Positions 48,180-57,825 of a DNA stretch of 64,000 bases are shown here, in pieces. Below the pieces are notes generated by a model. That model was not told the DNA's origin and did not search any database. It saw only the letters and a program-made list of their open reading frames with translations. How positions within the stretch are numbered: the stretch's first letter is position 1; each line of letters starts with the position of its first letter. The DNA lies in NCBI GenBank assembly GCA_005502915.1, contig SCMT01000012.1:48232-112231 (forward strand). The letters are read 5' to 3'. A program made the translations under genes and the position numbers. The stretch comes from Lysobacteraceae bacterium 2PB (GTDB taxonomy: Bacteria; Pseudomonadota; Gammaproteobacteria; Xanthomonadales; Xanthomonadaceae).

Positions 48180-49083
48180 TTCAAACAGGATACTGGACTC
48201 TTGGTGGAATGCTCAAGCTAGGTGGCATCAAGTGGCCGAGGCCAACCCAAAGCTGCATTTTCCTGTGAAAACAATGAACTACCGAGACGTAGTGCCGTGG
48301 CCCGGCGTGCAGCCGGCGTTCGTGCGTGCCCCGTCTCGCAGAGACGTTCGGGATTGCAGCACGGTTTCGCGCTTGTTTCTGGGCTCTAGCGGCCAGATAG
48401 CGTCATACCGCTTGCGTCGCATGAACAAGCTCAACGCGTGCGTCAAATGCACGTTGGATGTGTTGGGAGTGCATAGGCACATTTGACGGAGCCGGATGAG
48501 CAATCCCTCCCTCTCCTCCTCAAACCCTCTGGCCTATTCTGGCCATTGCATTCAGGTCCATTGGCGCATGCCAAGCTGCGGCCTTCCGCTATGCGCCATC
48601 AAATTCAACGACTTGCGGCTTGCTTGTCTTCTTTGCGCTTCATGAGCCGCTGCCGTTTGCGGCCTCGCTCTGGCGCTTCTCCATGTTTTGTCTTGCCTGC
48701 GCGAAGCGTCCATGCAGCCGATTGAACGGCGAAGATGGTGAAGGGCTGTCAGCCGATCCGTTGCTGCCCGGGAAGGAACGACGCCGGTCACGATCGCCAA
48801 GGCAGTCGGTGCCAAGCCATCGAGCGCTATTCGCGTAGCGAATAGAACGGCCTCTCCCCTATATCCCTCTCTCCAAGAGATACAGACAGACAGCTTCAGT
48901 TGAAAAGAACGCGACGGCCTGCAACAGCGCATCGTTAGACGGAGTGCCCGACCGATATCAGCATGGTGCGTTCGCCAGGCACAGGCAAACACGCCACGGC
49001 ACGAAGTCCGGGCGCGTCCAAGGTGATCCAGGGTGATGGGTTGAATGCGGCGCGCATGTCGTGAACTGCGCGGAGTGGACGCA
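48180..49083. other. Gene-poor stretch between czcI and the replication module
   Basis: About 900 bases with long frames on both strands but no composition or similarity that I trust. It contains the presumed czc promoter (near 48190-48225) and a perfect 8-bp inverted repeat CTATTCGC-GTA-GCGAATAG at 48827-48845. It could be the remains of decayed cargo or a regulatory/origin region of the element. Confidence 0.4.
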
Positions 49084-49758
49084 TCAGGGATGCGGCGTTG
49101 GCACGCTACGCCCGTTGCTTCTGTGATGACACCAAGGACATGCGCGCACAGTTGCCGACATCTTGGGCGGCAGCCAGACAGGGTCGCAGCCGGTGCAGTG
49201 GGCGACGTGCGTCCAGCCGGCCGGCACGACGCCTGCAGCCATCTGCCGCGACCTGTGCAGGGCACGCAGGTAAGCGCCGAGCATCGCCGCTGGCAGGCCC
49301 GGGCATACGCCCAGGTCGCGTGGATCGATCGCGTCGACGACGGCCTGCGGAATGCCCTCATTCCGGGCTATGGTCTTCAGGATGGCACGCACACCCTCGC
49401 ATGCCTGCGAATCGCGCGATTCGGTCGATTGCCTACGGTTGGCATGTCCCACAGCATCGCATGACACCCCATGCGTGCCCGGACGTTCTGCCACACCGAC
49501 CTGCGAATCATCATGCTGCTTCGCGAACGCATGCGAGTGACTTGGTCCGCCGGAGACCACCTCCAGCGGCTCCATGCACGGGGAATGGGCCACCCCCTGC
49601 GAATCGCGCGATTCGGGCGCGGCACGCCCGTTTTCGCATCCCATCACGTCGACCGGCGTCCCGGAACGACCCTGCGGGGTGGTCGTCCCGGGCTGCGAAT
49701 CGTCGCGACGCGTCGCATCCCGCTCGCGCTCTTTCAGGAAATCAGCGAGCGAGCCCAT
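49084..49758 (-). CDS. Zinc-ribbon protein with 32-residue tandem repeats
   Basis: 224 residues from ATG 49758, which overlaps the helicase/primase stop (TGATG). After MGSLADFLKERERDATRR come units of exactly 32 residues starting DSQ (DSQPGTTTPQ, DSQGVAHSPC, DSQVGVAERP, DSQACEGVRA); the DNA has a 96-bp period. The rest includes a helical segment (VRAILKTIARNEGIPQAVVDAIDPRDLG) and a C-terminal zinc ribbon with two CxxC pairs (HCTGCDPVW, ACPWCHH). It is the last gene of the AlpA-primase operon, and could be a DNA-binding accessory of replication (inference). No family recognised. Confidence 0.7.
   Translation of the reverse strand: MGSLADFLKERERDATRRDDSQPGTTTPQGRSGTPVDVMGCENGRAAPESRDSQGVAHSPCMEPLEVVSGGPSHSHAFAKQHDDSQVGVAERPGTHGVSCDAVGHANRRQSTESRDSQACEGVRAILKTIARNEGIPQAVVDAIDPRDLGVCPGLPAAMLGAYLRALHRSRQMAAGVVPAGWTHVAHCTGCDPVWLPPKMSATVRACPWCHHRSNGRSVPTPHP
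49405..49712. repeat. 96-bp-period motif with palindromes inside the zinc-ribbon gene
   Basis: The string CTGCGAATC recurs at 49405, 49501, 49597 and 49693, an exact 96-base period. At the first and third positions it is extended to the perfect 16-bp palindrome CGAATCGCGCGATTCG (49408-49423 and 49600-49615). The rest of the units has diverged. It encodes the 32-residue repeats of the protein. Confidence 0.7.
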
Positions 49759-51917
49759 CAGGCCAGCACCTCCGGCCTGATGGGCCACGCTCGCGCACGC
49801 ACCTTGCCGTCGAGCAGGACGTGATGCTGTTCCGGCTCGACCCAGCCGGCATCCTGCAGTTGCTTCGTCGCGATCAGGAACGCATCGCGGGTCCGGATCG
49901 CATTCGGTCCATTCCGCAGTACGTCAGTCGAGTAGAGCCATTCCCGCTTCGTCCTACGGCACCACTGGATCATGGCCTCGGCATGCTCAATGGGTTGCCC
50001 CGGACTGCTGGTGCCGATGATGCGCACCGCCTCGTCCAGGTGGTACTGCATGAGATGGGCTGCTCGTTCGAGCATGTCGAGCGGGATCGTGCCTGCGTGG
50101 GCATCCTCGACCAGCGTCAGCACTCCCGCGATACGCAGGATCTGCGCGTCGGCCTTGCCCGCCGTGCCTCTCACACTCTGGAACACATCCCGCAGGTCGC
50201 GTTCGATATGGTTGATAACCTCGATCCAGAGCGCCTTGGCATTCGGCGCGAGCGTGAGCGTGCGCGGGTCCAGTTCGTTCCTCGCCCCGGGCTTCATGGC
50301 CGCCGGCATGGCCAGCAGTCCGTGCATCCGCTGCCAGTAGGACTGCATGACCGGATCGACCATCAGGTCTTCAGCCACATACTCCCGCGTGCCGATGGTC
50401 GATTCCGGCCAGCACACCAGGTAGCGCGCGAGAAAGCCCTGCTCCAGCAGCGCCCGATCCGACAGCAGTTGCTCGGCGATTACCGGCTGGATCATCAGGT
50501 GCATCGCTAGACGCCGGCCATACCACTTCGACGTGCCGTCGCCACCCCGGGTACGGCCCATCTCGCCGGCATCCCACATCCTTGAGAAGACGGCCGCCGT
50601 CCTGACGCGGTTGTCACTGGACATCGCATGGCCGTGGATGAAGTCGCCAGCGTCATCGTTGAACAGGCCCATGCTGGGGCGTCCTCGCTGGCAAAGCCGT
50701 TGCACGCCTTCCAGCGTCGGTTCGTTCAACAGCATCCAGGGTTCCAGCGGGCGCTGCGGTGCGGTTCCCAGCGCCTTGCGTGCGGCACGTATTTCGTCCG
50801 GCTCGCCCTTGGCCTCGATCCGTCGCAAGGCCGCCTTGTGCGCACTGGCGTCGCTTTCGTACGCCGCCAGCTCCTGCACGAAGTCGTCCGCCAAGGCGCG
50901 CTCCCGCTCGCGATGCGCCCTCAGCGCCAGGGCATCGGTCGCGCTCTTGCGCTCGCCCGACTCGCCGATCGACAGGTGCCACAGGCTCAGCGGCAGGCGG
51001 CGACCATCGATGGCGACATCGGCCAAGGCCTGCACGGCCAGACTCGCCGCAGACAGCACGGACTGGCCGCATAGCCCGGCAGGTGACTGCACGACCTCGC
51101 GGATGCGCGTGGCAGCGCCACCCAGTACGCCGCCCAGCGCTTCAAGCGGGTATGGCTGGGCGCGGCTGACGGGCCGCCGCAACAACTCCGGCACGGGGCG
51201 TGGCCGGGACTGAACGGGTTCACGGCGAGCAGGCCGCGCAGGTTCGCGTACGGCAACCGTCGCAGCGCGTGCCGGCGACGCCTCGCCCATGTCCGGAGCG
51301 AGCAACCTGGGCAGCTGCAGCACGTCGCTCCATGTCGCATTGGGGTGCATCGCAAGCCAGTCGATCACGTCGCCGCCGTCGAGCAGGTCGAGTGTCGCGA
51401 CATCGATCCAGTCCACGTTCACCTGCAGGGCATGCAGGCGACGCGTGAGCTGTCGCGCGTACTCCAGGCCGGCCGCATCGTTGTCGCGGAAACACAAAGC
51501 CATGCGCCCCTCGCACGCAGTCCAGTTCGCACCGTCGACAGATGTCGCGCCGCCGCTGGTCGTGGCCGTGCCGCCGAGCGCGATCAGCGCATCGGCTTTG
51601 CACTCGCCTTCGACGATGACCACGACGGGGCTGCGGCTGGCCAGCAGTTCGGGCAACCGATACAGCGGCTTGCCTTCAGTGGGGGCCGGCCGTTCACCGA
51701 CCGTATAGCGCTGACCGTCCCAGTGAAAGGCCGGGAACTTCTTCTTGCCGTCCGGGTGCTTGAGCCTGACGCGCCAGAACAGGATGTCGCCATCGCCCGT
51801 GGCATACGGGTAGACGCCTTCCAGCGCGTAACCTTGGCGCAACGCACTCGCACTGAAACGCTGCACGGCCTGTTCGAGCGTCTCGCGGTGGGAAGCGGGT
51901 TGAATCGCAGTCGTCAT
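49758..51917 (-). CDS. Toprim-DUF3987 primase/helicase-like protein
   Basis: 719 residues. The first 230 residues contain a Toprim-type domain (VVVIVEGECKADALIALGG, MALCFRDNDAAGLEYA). After a Pro/Arg linker the DUF3987 (YfjI-like) domain follows: LCGQSVLSAASLAVQALADV, SLWHLSIGESGERKSATD (Walker A-like GESGERKS), GLFNDDAGDFIHGHAM (Walker B-like), and a C-terminal winged region. Such proteins replace the priming-helicase of P4-like satellites. Start ATG 51917 overlaps the CHC2 gene stop by four bases (ATGA). Probably replicates the excised island. Confidence 0.85.
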   Translation of the reverse strand: MTTAIQPASHRETLEQAVQRFSASALRQGYALEGVYPYATGDGDILFWRVRLKHPDGKKKFPAFHWDGQRYTVGERPAPTEGKPLYRLPELLASRSPVVVIVEGECKADALIALGGTATTSGGATSVDGANWTACEGRMALCFRDNDAAGLEYARQLTRRLHALQVNVDWIDVATLDLLDGGDVIDWLAMHPNATWSDVLQLPRLLAPDMGEASPARAATVAVREPARPARREPVQSRPRPVPELLRRPVSRAQPYPLEALGGVLGGAATRIREVVQSPAGLCGQSVLSAASLAVQALADVAIDGRRLPLSLWHLSIGESGERKSATDALALRAHRERERALADDFVQELAAYESDASAHKAALRRIEAKGEPDEIRAARKALGTAPQRPLEPWMLLNEPTLEGVQRLCQRGRPSMGLFNDDAGDFIHGHAMSSDNRVRTAAVFSRMWDAGEMGRTRGGDGTSKWYGRRLAMHLMIQPVIAEQLLSDRALLEQGFLARYLVCWPESTIGTREYVAEDLMVDPVMQSYWQRMHGLLAMPAAMKPGARNELDPRTLTLAPNAKALWIEVINHIERDLRDVFQSVRGTAGKADAQILRIAGVLTLVEDAHAGTIPLDMLERAAHLMQYHLDEAVRIIGTSSPGQPIEHAEAMIQWCRRTKREWLYSTDVLRNGPNAIRTRDAFLIATKQLQDAGWVEPEQHHVLLDGKVRARAWPIRPEVLA

Positions 51918-52270
51918 CGTGCGCCCTCCACCAGGTCGCGGACGGCCTCGCGGAAGCCCAGCCCTTTCAAGCGCATGTGGAACGCAACCAGATCGCCTTT
52001 GCCGCAGCCGGCAAAGCAGATCCAGCCACCACGCCGACCGTCGAAGTTCACCGATAGCGACGGGGTGCGATCGTCGTGGAAGGGGCACAGGCCCTGCGCC
52101 CAGCCATCGTCACCGGCACGCCCGAGGCTGGGGACGTGCTGCCGGTAGTAGGCGTCGGGTTCGGGCAGGCGCTGCCGCCAACGTCCCGGCAAGCGTCTGG
52201 ACGGCGTCTGCAGGGCGACCGCACGGGATGGGCGCAGATGGGTTGCGGTGTCGTGCGGGACGCGCGTCAT
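51914..52270 (-). CDS. CHC2 zinc-finger primase fragment protein
   Basis: 118 residues. The C-terminal half is a DnaG-type CHC2 zinc finger: LCPFHDDRTPSLSVNFDGRRGGW followed by ICFAGCGKGDLVAFHMRL; ligands are Cys, His, Cys, Cys. It splits off the zinc-binding module of a primase from the Toprim/DUF3987 partner encoded directly after it. Both starts overlap their neighbours by four bases. Confidence 0.88.
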   Translation of the reverse strand: MTRVPHDTATHLRPSRAVALQTPSRRLPGRWRQRLPEPDAYYRQHVPSLGRAGDDGWAQGLCPFHDDRTPSLSVNFDGRRGGWICFAGCGKGDLVAFHMRLKGLGFREAVRDLVEGAR

Positions 52271-52497
52271 GCGGCCCCCTTCGCGTCACGCTGGGCGATG
52301 CGCTGGCTGATCCAGGCATCGACTTCGTGCTTGCTCCAGGCGCTGGCTCGCTGGCCAAGTTTGACCGGCGCGGGAAAGTCGCCCATCGCGATGCGGCGGT
52401 AAATCTCGGAGCGGGACAGCCCGGTGCGGGCTTTGACTTGGGGGAGACGTTCAAGGATCAGATCACCCGGAACGGATAACGGGGTCGAGCTTTGCAT
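52267..52497 (-). CDS. AlpA-type helix-turn-helix regulator/excisionase
   Basis: 76 residues: ILERLPQVKARTGLSRSEIYRRIAMGDFPAPVKLGQRASAW followed by SKHEVDAWISQRIAQR, the complete AlpA/MerR-like winged helix-turn-helix. AlpA of P4-like elements activates integrase and aids excision. First gene of the module AlpA-CHC2-primase-zinc ribbon, each overlapping the next. It is located 1 kb from the right att site. Confidence 0.88.
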   Translation of the reverse strand: MQSSTPLSVPGDLILERLPQVKARTGLSRSEIYRRIAMGDFPAPVKLGQRASAWSKHEVDAWISQRIAQRDAKGAA

Positions 52498-52631
52498 GGG
52501 TTCTCCATCACCAGCACGGGATGCGCCGGGCTTGTGGAAAACGATGCAAATTTGTCGACCTGAACTTTAGGACAGGGAGGAGAAGAAACGGCCGCCTCCC
52601 TGTCCTTGACATCTCGCTCGACGATGCCGGG

Positions 52632-53321
52632 CTAAGCGCTCCGCTCTTGCTCCTGCTTCCCTGTCTTCTCCGCCAATTGTGGAAGTCGTTCGATCAGTAC
52701 CTGTCTCCTCCTCGCTTCCTGCTCGAAGTACGTCCTCACGGCACGCTCAGGGTCTGTGTTATTTCGTCCCGCAGCTTCGTAACAGATGCCAGCCACTTCG
52801 AGCAGAAACTTGGGCGTGATCTCGACGGAACATGGGAGGTCACCGATCAATGATTCACGACCGCGATACCCGACAGCGCCTTCCATGAGCCGCACGATGA
52901 AATGGATTGGCTCTGGCGAGGCCGAATGGTTGCGCTCCTTGATCTCACGGGATTTCGCCAGGGCACGTGCCGCCGTCTCGGCGAAGGTCTCCAACTGGAT
53001 GAGCAGAGAGTCCGGCATGGGAGATGGAGACGGCAATTCACCGTCACGCTCGTAATGCGCCATCAGCAACAGGAGCCTGGCACTGTCCAGTCCCGCAGGA
53101 ATCTGATCGGGGAGCATCGTCGTCAACGTCTTCCGAAGCCTCTGCGCGTCTGCACAAAGACGTTCGAGTGCGGAGCGAGCCTCCGCAAGGCATAGAGGAC
53201 GGGAATGCAGAGCGATGGCTCGAAGCGCATGGGCTTCGAGCGCGTCAGCCTGGGCAGACAAGAGCCCCAGGTCGAGCAACCGCTTCCGCTGGTGTGCAGA
53301 AAAGTGGAAGTCCATTTGCAT
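52632..53321 (-). CDS. Hypothetical helical protein near the right end
   Basis: About 229 residues, nearly all helical (RKRLLDLGLLSAQADALEAHALRAIA, ARSALERLCADAQRLRKTL, LLIQLETFAETAARALAKSREI) with a central segment GRESLIGDLPCSVEITPKFLLEVAG. No signal, no domain recognised. The start is uncertain: ATG 53321 or 53315, or GTG 53378; none has a clear ribosome site. Genes at this place in P4-like islands often have regulatory roles; no direct evidence here. Confidence 0.6.
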   Translation of the reverse strand: MQMDFHFSAHQRKRLLDLGLLSAQADALEAHALRAIALHSRPLCLAEARSALERLCADAQRLRKTLTTMLPDQIPAGLDSARLLLLMAHYERDGELPSPSPMPDSLLIQLETFAETAARALAKSREIKERNHSASPEPIHFIVRLMEGAVGYRGRESLIGDLPCSVEITPKFLLEVAGICYEAAGRNNTDPERAVRTYFEQEARRRQVLIERLPQLAEKTGKQEQERSA

Positions 53322-53395
53322 GCTGAGTCGCTGTGGGACGAACCGGTGCAGCATGAGCCCGGAAAGCAGAAAAGCCACCCATTTGACAGGGCGGC

Positions 53396-53415
53396 TTTCC
53401 GTATTTTTTCCGTAC
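53396..53415. repeat. paired TTTCCGTA repeat, candidate integrase arm site (right)
   Basis: TTTCCGTA and TTTTTCCGTAC lie head to tail, 48 bases inside the right attachment repeat. They match the left pair at 2104-2124 (same 11-bp period, same strand). Likely bound by integrase or AlpA. Confidence 0.5.
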
Positions 53416-53432
53416 TGGCCGGAAGTTTGGCA

Positions 53433-53454
53433 ATTAAAAACGGCCTAAGCCGTT
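53433..53454 (-). terminator. Island-supplied terminator of tRNA-Val
   Basis: In minus sense AACGGC-TTAG-GCCGTT is followed by TTTTTAATT, a classical rho-independent terminator, 8 bases beyond the CCA end of the tRNA. It lies inside the island and replaces the chromosomal terminator now stranded at 1930-1959. Confidence 0.75.
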
Positions 53455-53462
53455 GATTTAAT

Positions 53463-53509
53463 TGGTGGGCGGTACAGGGTTCGAACCTGTGACCCCTACC
53501 ATGTCAAGG
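53463..53509. repeat. attachment-site repeat, right copy (within tRNA-Val)
   Basis: Identical over 47 bases to 1973-2019. The identity extends from the CCA end of the tRNA to the 5' side of the anticodon loop, defining the crossover region. Confidence 0.92.
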
Positions 53510-53537
53510 TAGTGCTCTACCGCTGAGCTAACCGCCC
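53463..53537 (-). tRNA. tRNA-Val(GAC)
   Basis: 75 bases including an encoded CCA. Acceptor arms GGGCGGT/ACCGCCC, D-arm GCTC...GAGC, anticodon stem CTACC/GGTAG with loop TTGACAT (anticodon GAC), and T-arm ACAGG-TTCGAAC-CCTGT all pair. It is the integration site of the island; the part up to the anticodon region is identical to the left att copy, so the element restored the gene. Confidence 0.97.
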
Positions 53538-53578
53538 ATTCTGGGGTGCGTCAGTACCGCGTCCCGGAAGGCCGGCAA

Positions 53579-54213
53579 TCATAGCATCGGTCTTTCCGTA
53601 ACGGAACCACCCCCGGCGGCGAACCACCGCCGGAGCGCCCGATGGGTGGCGCCGTAGGCCACGCCGGCCAGCACCGCCCAGCAGACGAGCAGGTGCATGG
53701 CGGGCGGGCCGAGCTGCCGGCCGAAGAAGGGATCGGTCCATGCGAAATTGACGTTGTCCGCCGCCGGGGCCAGCCAGCGGCCGGCCAGCATCGCCAGCGC
53801 CGCGATCACCGCCTGCAGCGGCCAGCCACGCGGGTCGTAGCCGGTGCGGCGCAGCACCGCCCACAGCAGCAGCGGCCAGGCGACGTGGTACAGCGACAGC
53901 AGCCGCGCCGGCAGCGGGTACTGCGGGTCCCACATGTAGCTGGTGCCGCCGTAGAGGAACTCGCCCGTGAACAGCTTCCAGGCGACGTCCACCAGCCACG
54001 CCAGGGCGATCACCGGCGCGGCCACGGCCTGGCTGGAGACCAGCAGGCGGCTGCGCACGATCAGCGCCAGCGCGGTGAGGATCACGCCGATGTTGCACAG
54101 GAACAGGAAGTTCAGCGCGCCATAGGCGGACTGGTAGATCGGCAGGTAGACCAGCAGCCACAGTGCGCCCAGCCAGCCCCAGCGGGGCATCTCGCCCGGG
54201 CGCGCGGCAGCGC

Positions 54214-54217
<4 letters not shown>
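53579..54217 (-). CDS. Integral membrane protein
   Basis: 212 residues with six or so membrane helices ([106 protein letters not shown]). Conserved-looking GTSYMWDP and [15 protein letters not shown] suggest a membrane-associated protein family without known function found beside uvrB. Its start overlaps the uvrB stop by four bases (ATGA). First protein gene of the right chromosomal flank. Confidence 0.7.
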
Positions 54218-56316
<2,099 letters not shown>

Positions 56317-56492
56317 CGGGGCTTCTGCAACGGGGGCGGCAAGGCGATTGGAGAGGATAACAGTCCGCCATGGCAGGACCTGTCAGCAGCGGATGCGGGG
56401 TTTTCCTACGCTCAGGCAAGCTGCAGGCCGATGCCCTGGCCGGGCGCGCGACACGAGACTGTCGGCAGTCCACACACACCCGGAGCCGCCCG

Positions 56493-57068
56493 ATGTCCGC
56501 CCTGTCCTCCCTGCCCCGCCTCGACCAGGCACGCCGCACCCAGCGCGGCTTCACCCTGCTCGACATGCTCATCGCCGTGACCATCCTCGCCCTGGTCCTC
56601 GGCATCGCCATCCCGGGCCTGACCCATGCCGTCGCCCGTGTCCAGTCGGTGTCCGCGCGCTCGGCCCTGAGCGCTGCCCTGTTCGATGCCCAGCGCAACG
56701 CCACCGTGCTGGGCCGGCAGGTGGTCGTGTGCGCGGGCGATGCCGGGGGCTGCACCGGCGGCATCGACTGGAGCGATGGCTGGATCGTGTTCATCGACGA
56801 GAACCGCGACCGCCAGCGCGGCCCGGGCGAACGTCTGGTCCGCCAGGAACCCGCGCTGCCCCGGGGCGTCGGCCTGCACGGGACCCTCGGCCGCAGCCGC
56901 GTGATCTACCTGGCCAACGGCAGCAATGCCGGCTCGAACACCACCTTCACCCTCTGCGACCGGCGCGGCCCGCAGGACGCCGAGCGCCTGATCCTCGCCA
57001 ACGGCGGCCGCCTGCGCCGCGATCGCGCCGAAGCCGCGCCCGCCGTCGCCTGCGTCGCCGGGCTGTGA
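56493..57068 (+). CDS. GspH/FimT-like pseudopilin
   Basis: 191 residues with a type IV prepilin leader (RGFTLLDMLIAVTILALVLGIAIPG); the residue at mature position 5 is Asp instead of the usual Glu. The rest has the GspH/FimT pattern (ARSALSAALFDAQRNATVLGRQVVVCAG, DWSDGWIVFIDENRDRQ, FTLCDRRG). The start has CGGAG upstream. It is separate from the main minor-pilin operon, on the opposite strand. Confidence 0.85.
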   Translation: MSALSSLPRLDQARRTQRGFTLLDMLIAVTILALVLGIAIPGLTHAVARVQSVSARSALSAALFDAQRNATVLGRQVVVCAGDAGGCTGGIDWSDGWIVFIDENRDRQRGPGERLVRQEPALPRGVGLHGTLGRSRVIYLANGSNAGSNTTFTLCDRRGPQDAERLILANGGRLRRDRAEAAPAVACVAGL

Positions 57069-57139
57069 CGACACCGGATCGTCTCCCTGTCACCGGATGC
57101 TTGATCACGCCGACGCGGCCCATTAAGATACGCGTCCCC

Positions 57140-57216
57140 GCCCGAATAGCTCAGCCGGTTAGAGCACTTGACTGTTAATCAGGGGGTCGTTGGTTCGAGT
57201 CCAACTTCGGGCGCCA
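57140..57216 (+). tRNA. tRNA-Asn(GTT)
   Basis: 77 bases with encoded CCA. Acceptor GCCCGAA/TTCGGGC, D-arm, anticodon stem CTTGA/TCAGG with loop CTGTTAA (anticodon GTT) and T-arm GTTGG-TTCGAGT-CCAAC. Standard structure. Confidence 0.97.
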
Positions 57217-57223
57217 CCTTCCG

Positions 57224-57257
57224 GAAAACCCGCGACGCGAGTCGCGGGTTTTCTTTT
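57224..57257 (+). terminator. Terminator of tRNA-Asn
   Basis: GAAAACCCGCGAC and GTCGCGGGTTTTC form a perfect 13-bp stem with loop GCGA, followed by TTTT. Just after the tRNA. Confidence 0.85.
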
Positions 57258-57314
57258 GGCGATGTCCGGCGCTGGTGCATCCGGCAGCCTGATGCAGGCA
57301 CGAGGACATCCCCA

Positions 57315-57350
57315 ACGAAAAAGCCCGCTCTCGCGAGCGGGCTTTTTCGT
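57315..57350. terminator. Bidirectional terminator next to pilE
   Basis: ACGAAAAAGCCCGCTC and GAGCGGGCTTTTTCGT form a 16-bp perfect stem around TCGC; T-tracts occur in both directions. It ends the pilin operon (minus strand) and stops any read-through from tRNA-Asn. Confidence 0.85.
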
Positions 57351-57367
57351 GTTCCGGAATGCATCGA

Positions 57368-57823
57368 TCACCAGCAGTAGTCGACCGTCTGGCTGCCGGA
57401 CTTGGTCTTCACGCCCTGGTTGTTGATCGACATCGTGCCGCAATAGGTATCCACCGTGGCCTGCCGGCCCTGCGGCACCGCGCGGAGACGATAGGCGGTG
57501 CGTGTGGCGGCACCGTCGAAACCCACCTGGTAGTGGCGGGTGACATCCTGTCCGGCCTGGCATGGCGGCAACCCGACCGCTACGCCGCCCATGGTCTGGT
57601 CGTAGCGGAGGTTGGTCGTGTAGAAGCGCTCCATGAACTGCTGCATTTCCAGCAGGCAGCCCTTGGCGGCTTCGCGACGCGTCTTGACCACGTGGTTCTG
57701 GTACGCGGGGTACGCGATGGCCGCGAGGATCGAGATGATCAGCACGACAATGACCATCTCGACCAGAGTGAAGCCCTGGACGCGACGCGCGGAGCGAAAA
57801 GCATGTGAACGATGGGAGGTCAT
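57368..57823 (-). CDS. pilE: Type IV pilin-like protein PilE
   Basis: 151 residues. Leader and N-terminal helix QGFTLVEMVIVVLIISILAAIAYPAYQNHVVKTRREAAKG with Glu5. The globular part has a Cys pair (LPPCQAG and DTYCGTM) and ends VDYCW; PilE-type minor pilins of this size close the fimT-pilV-pilW-pilX-pilY1 operon. Two bases separate it from pilY1. Confidence 0.93.
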   Translation of the reverse strand: MTSHRSHAFRSARRVQGFTLVEMVIVVLIISILAAIAYPAYQNHVVKTRREAAKGCLLEMQQFMERFYTTNLRYDQTMGGVAVGLPPCQAGQDVTRHYQVGFDGAATRTAYRLRAVPQGRQATVDTYCGTMSINNQGVKTKSGSQTVDYCW

Positions 57824-57825
57824 GG

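Noticed and set aside
48552..49361. 269-codon minus-strand frame, and smaller plus-strand frames, in the gene-poor zone
   Set aside because: Arg/Ser/Cys-rich composition typical of non-coding frames in GC-rich DNA; it also runs into the zinc-ribbon gene in another frame.
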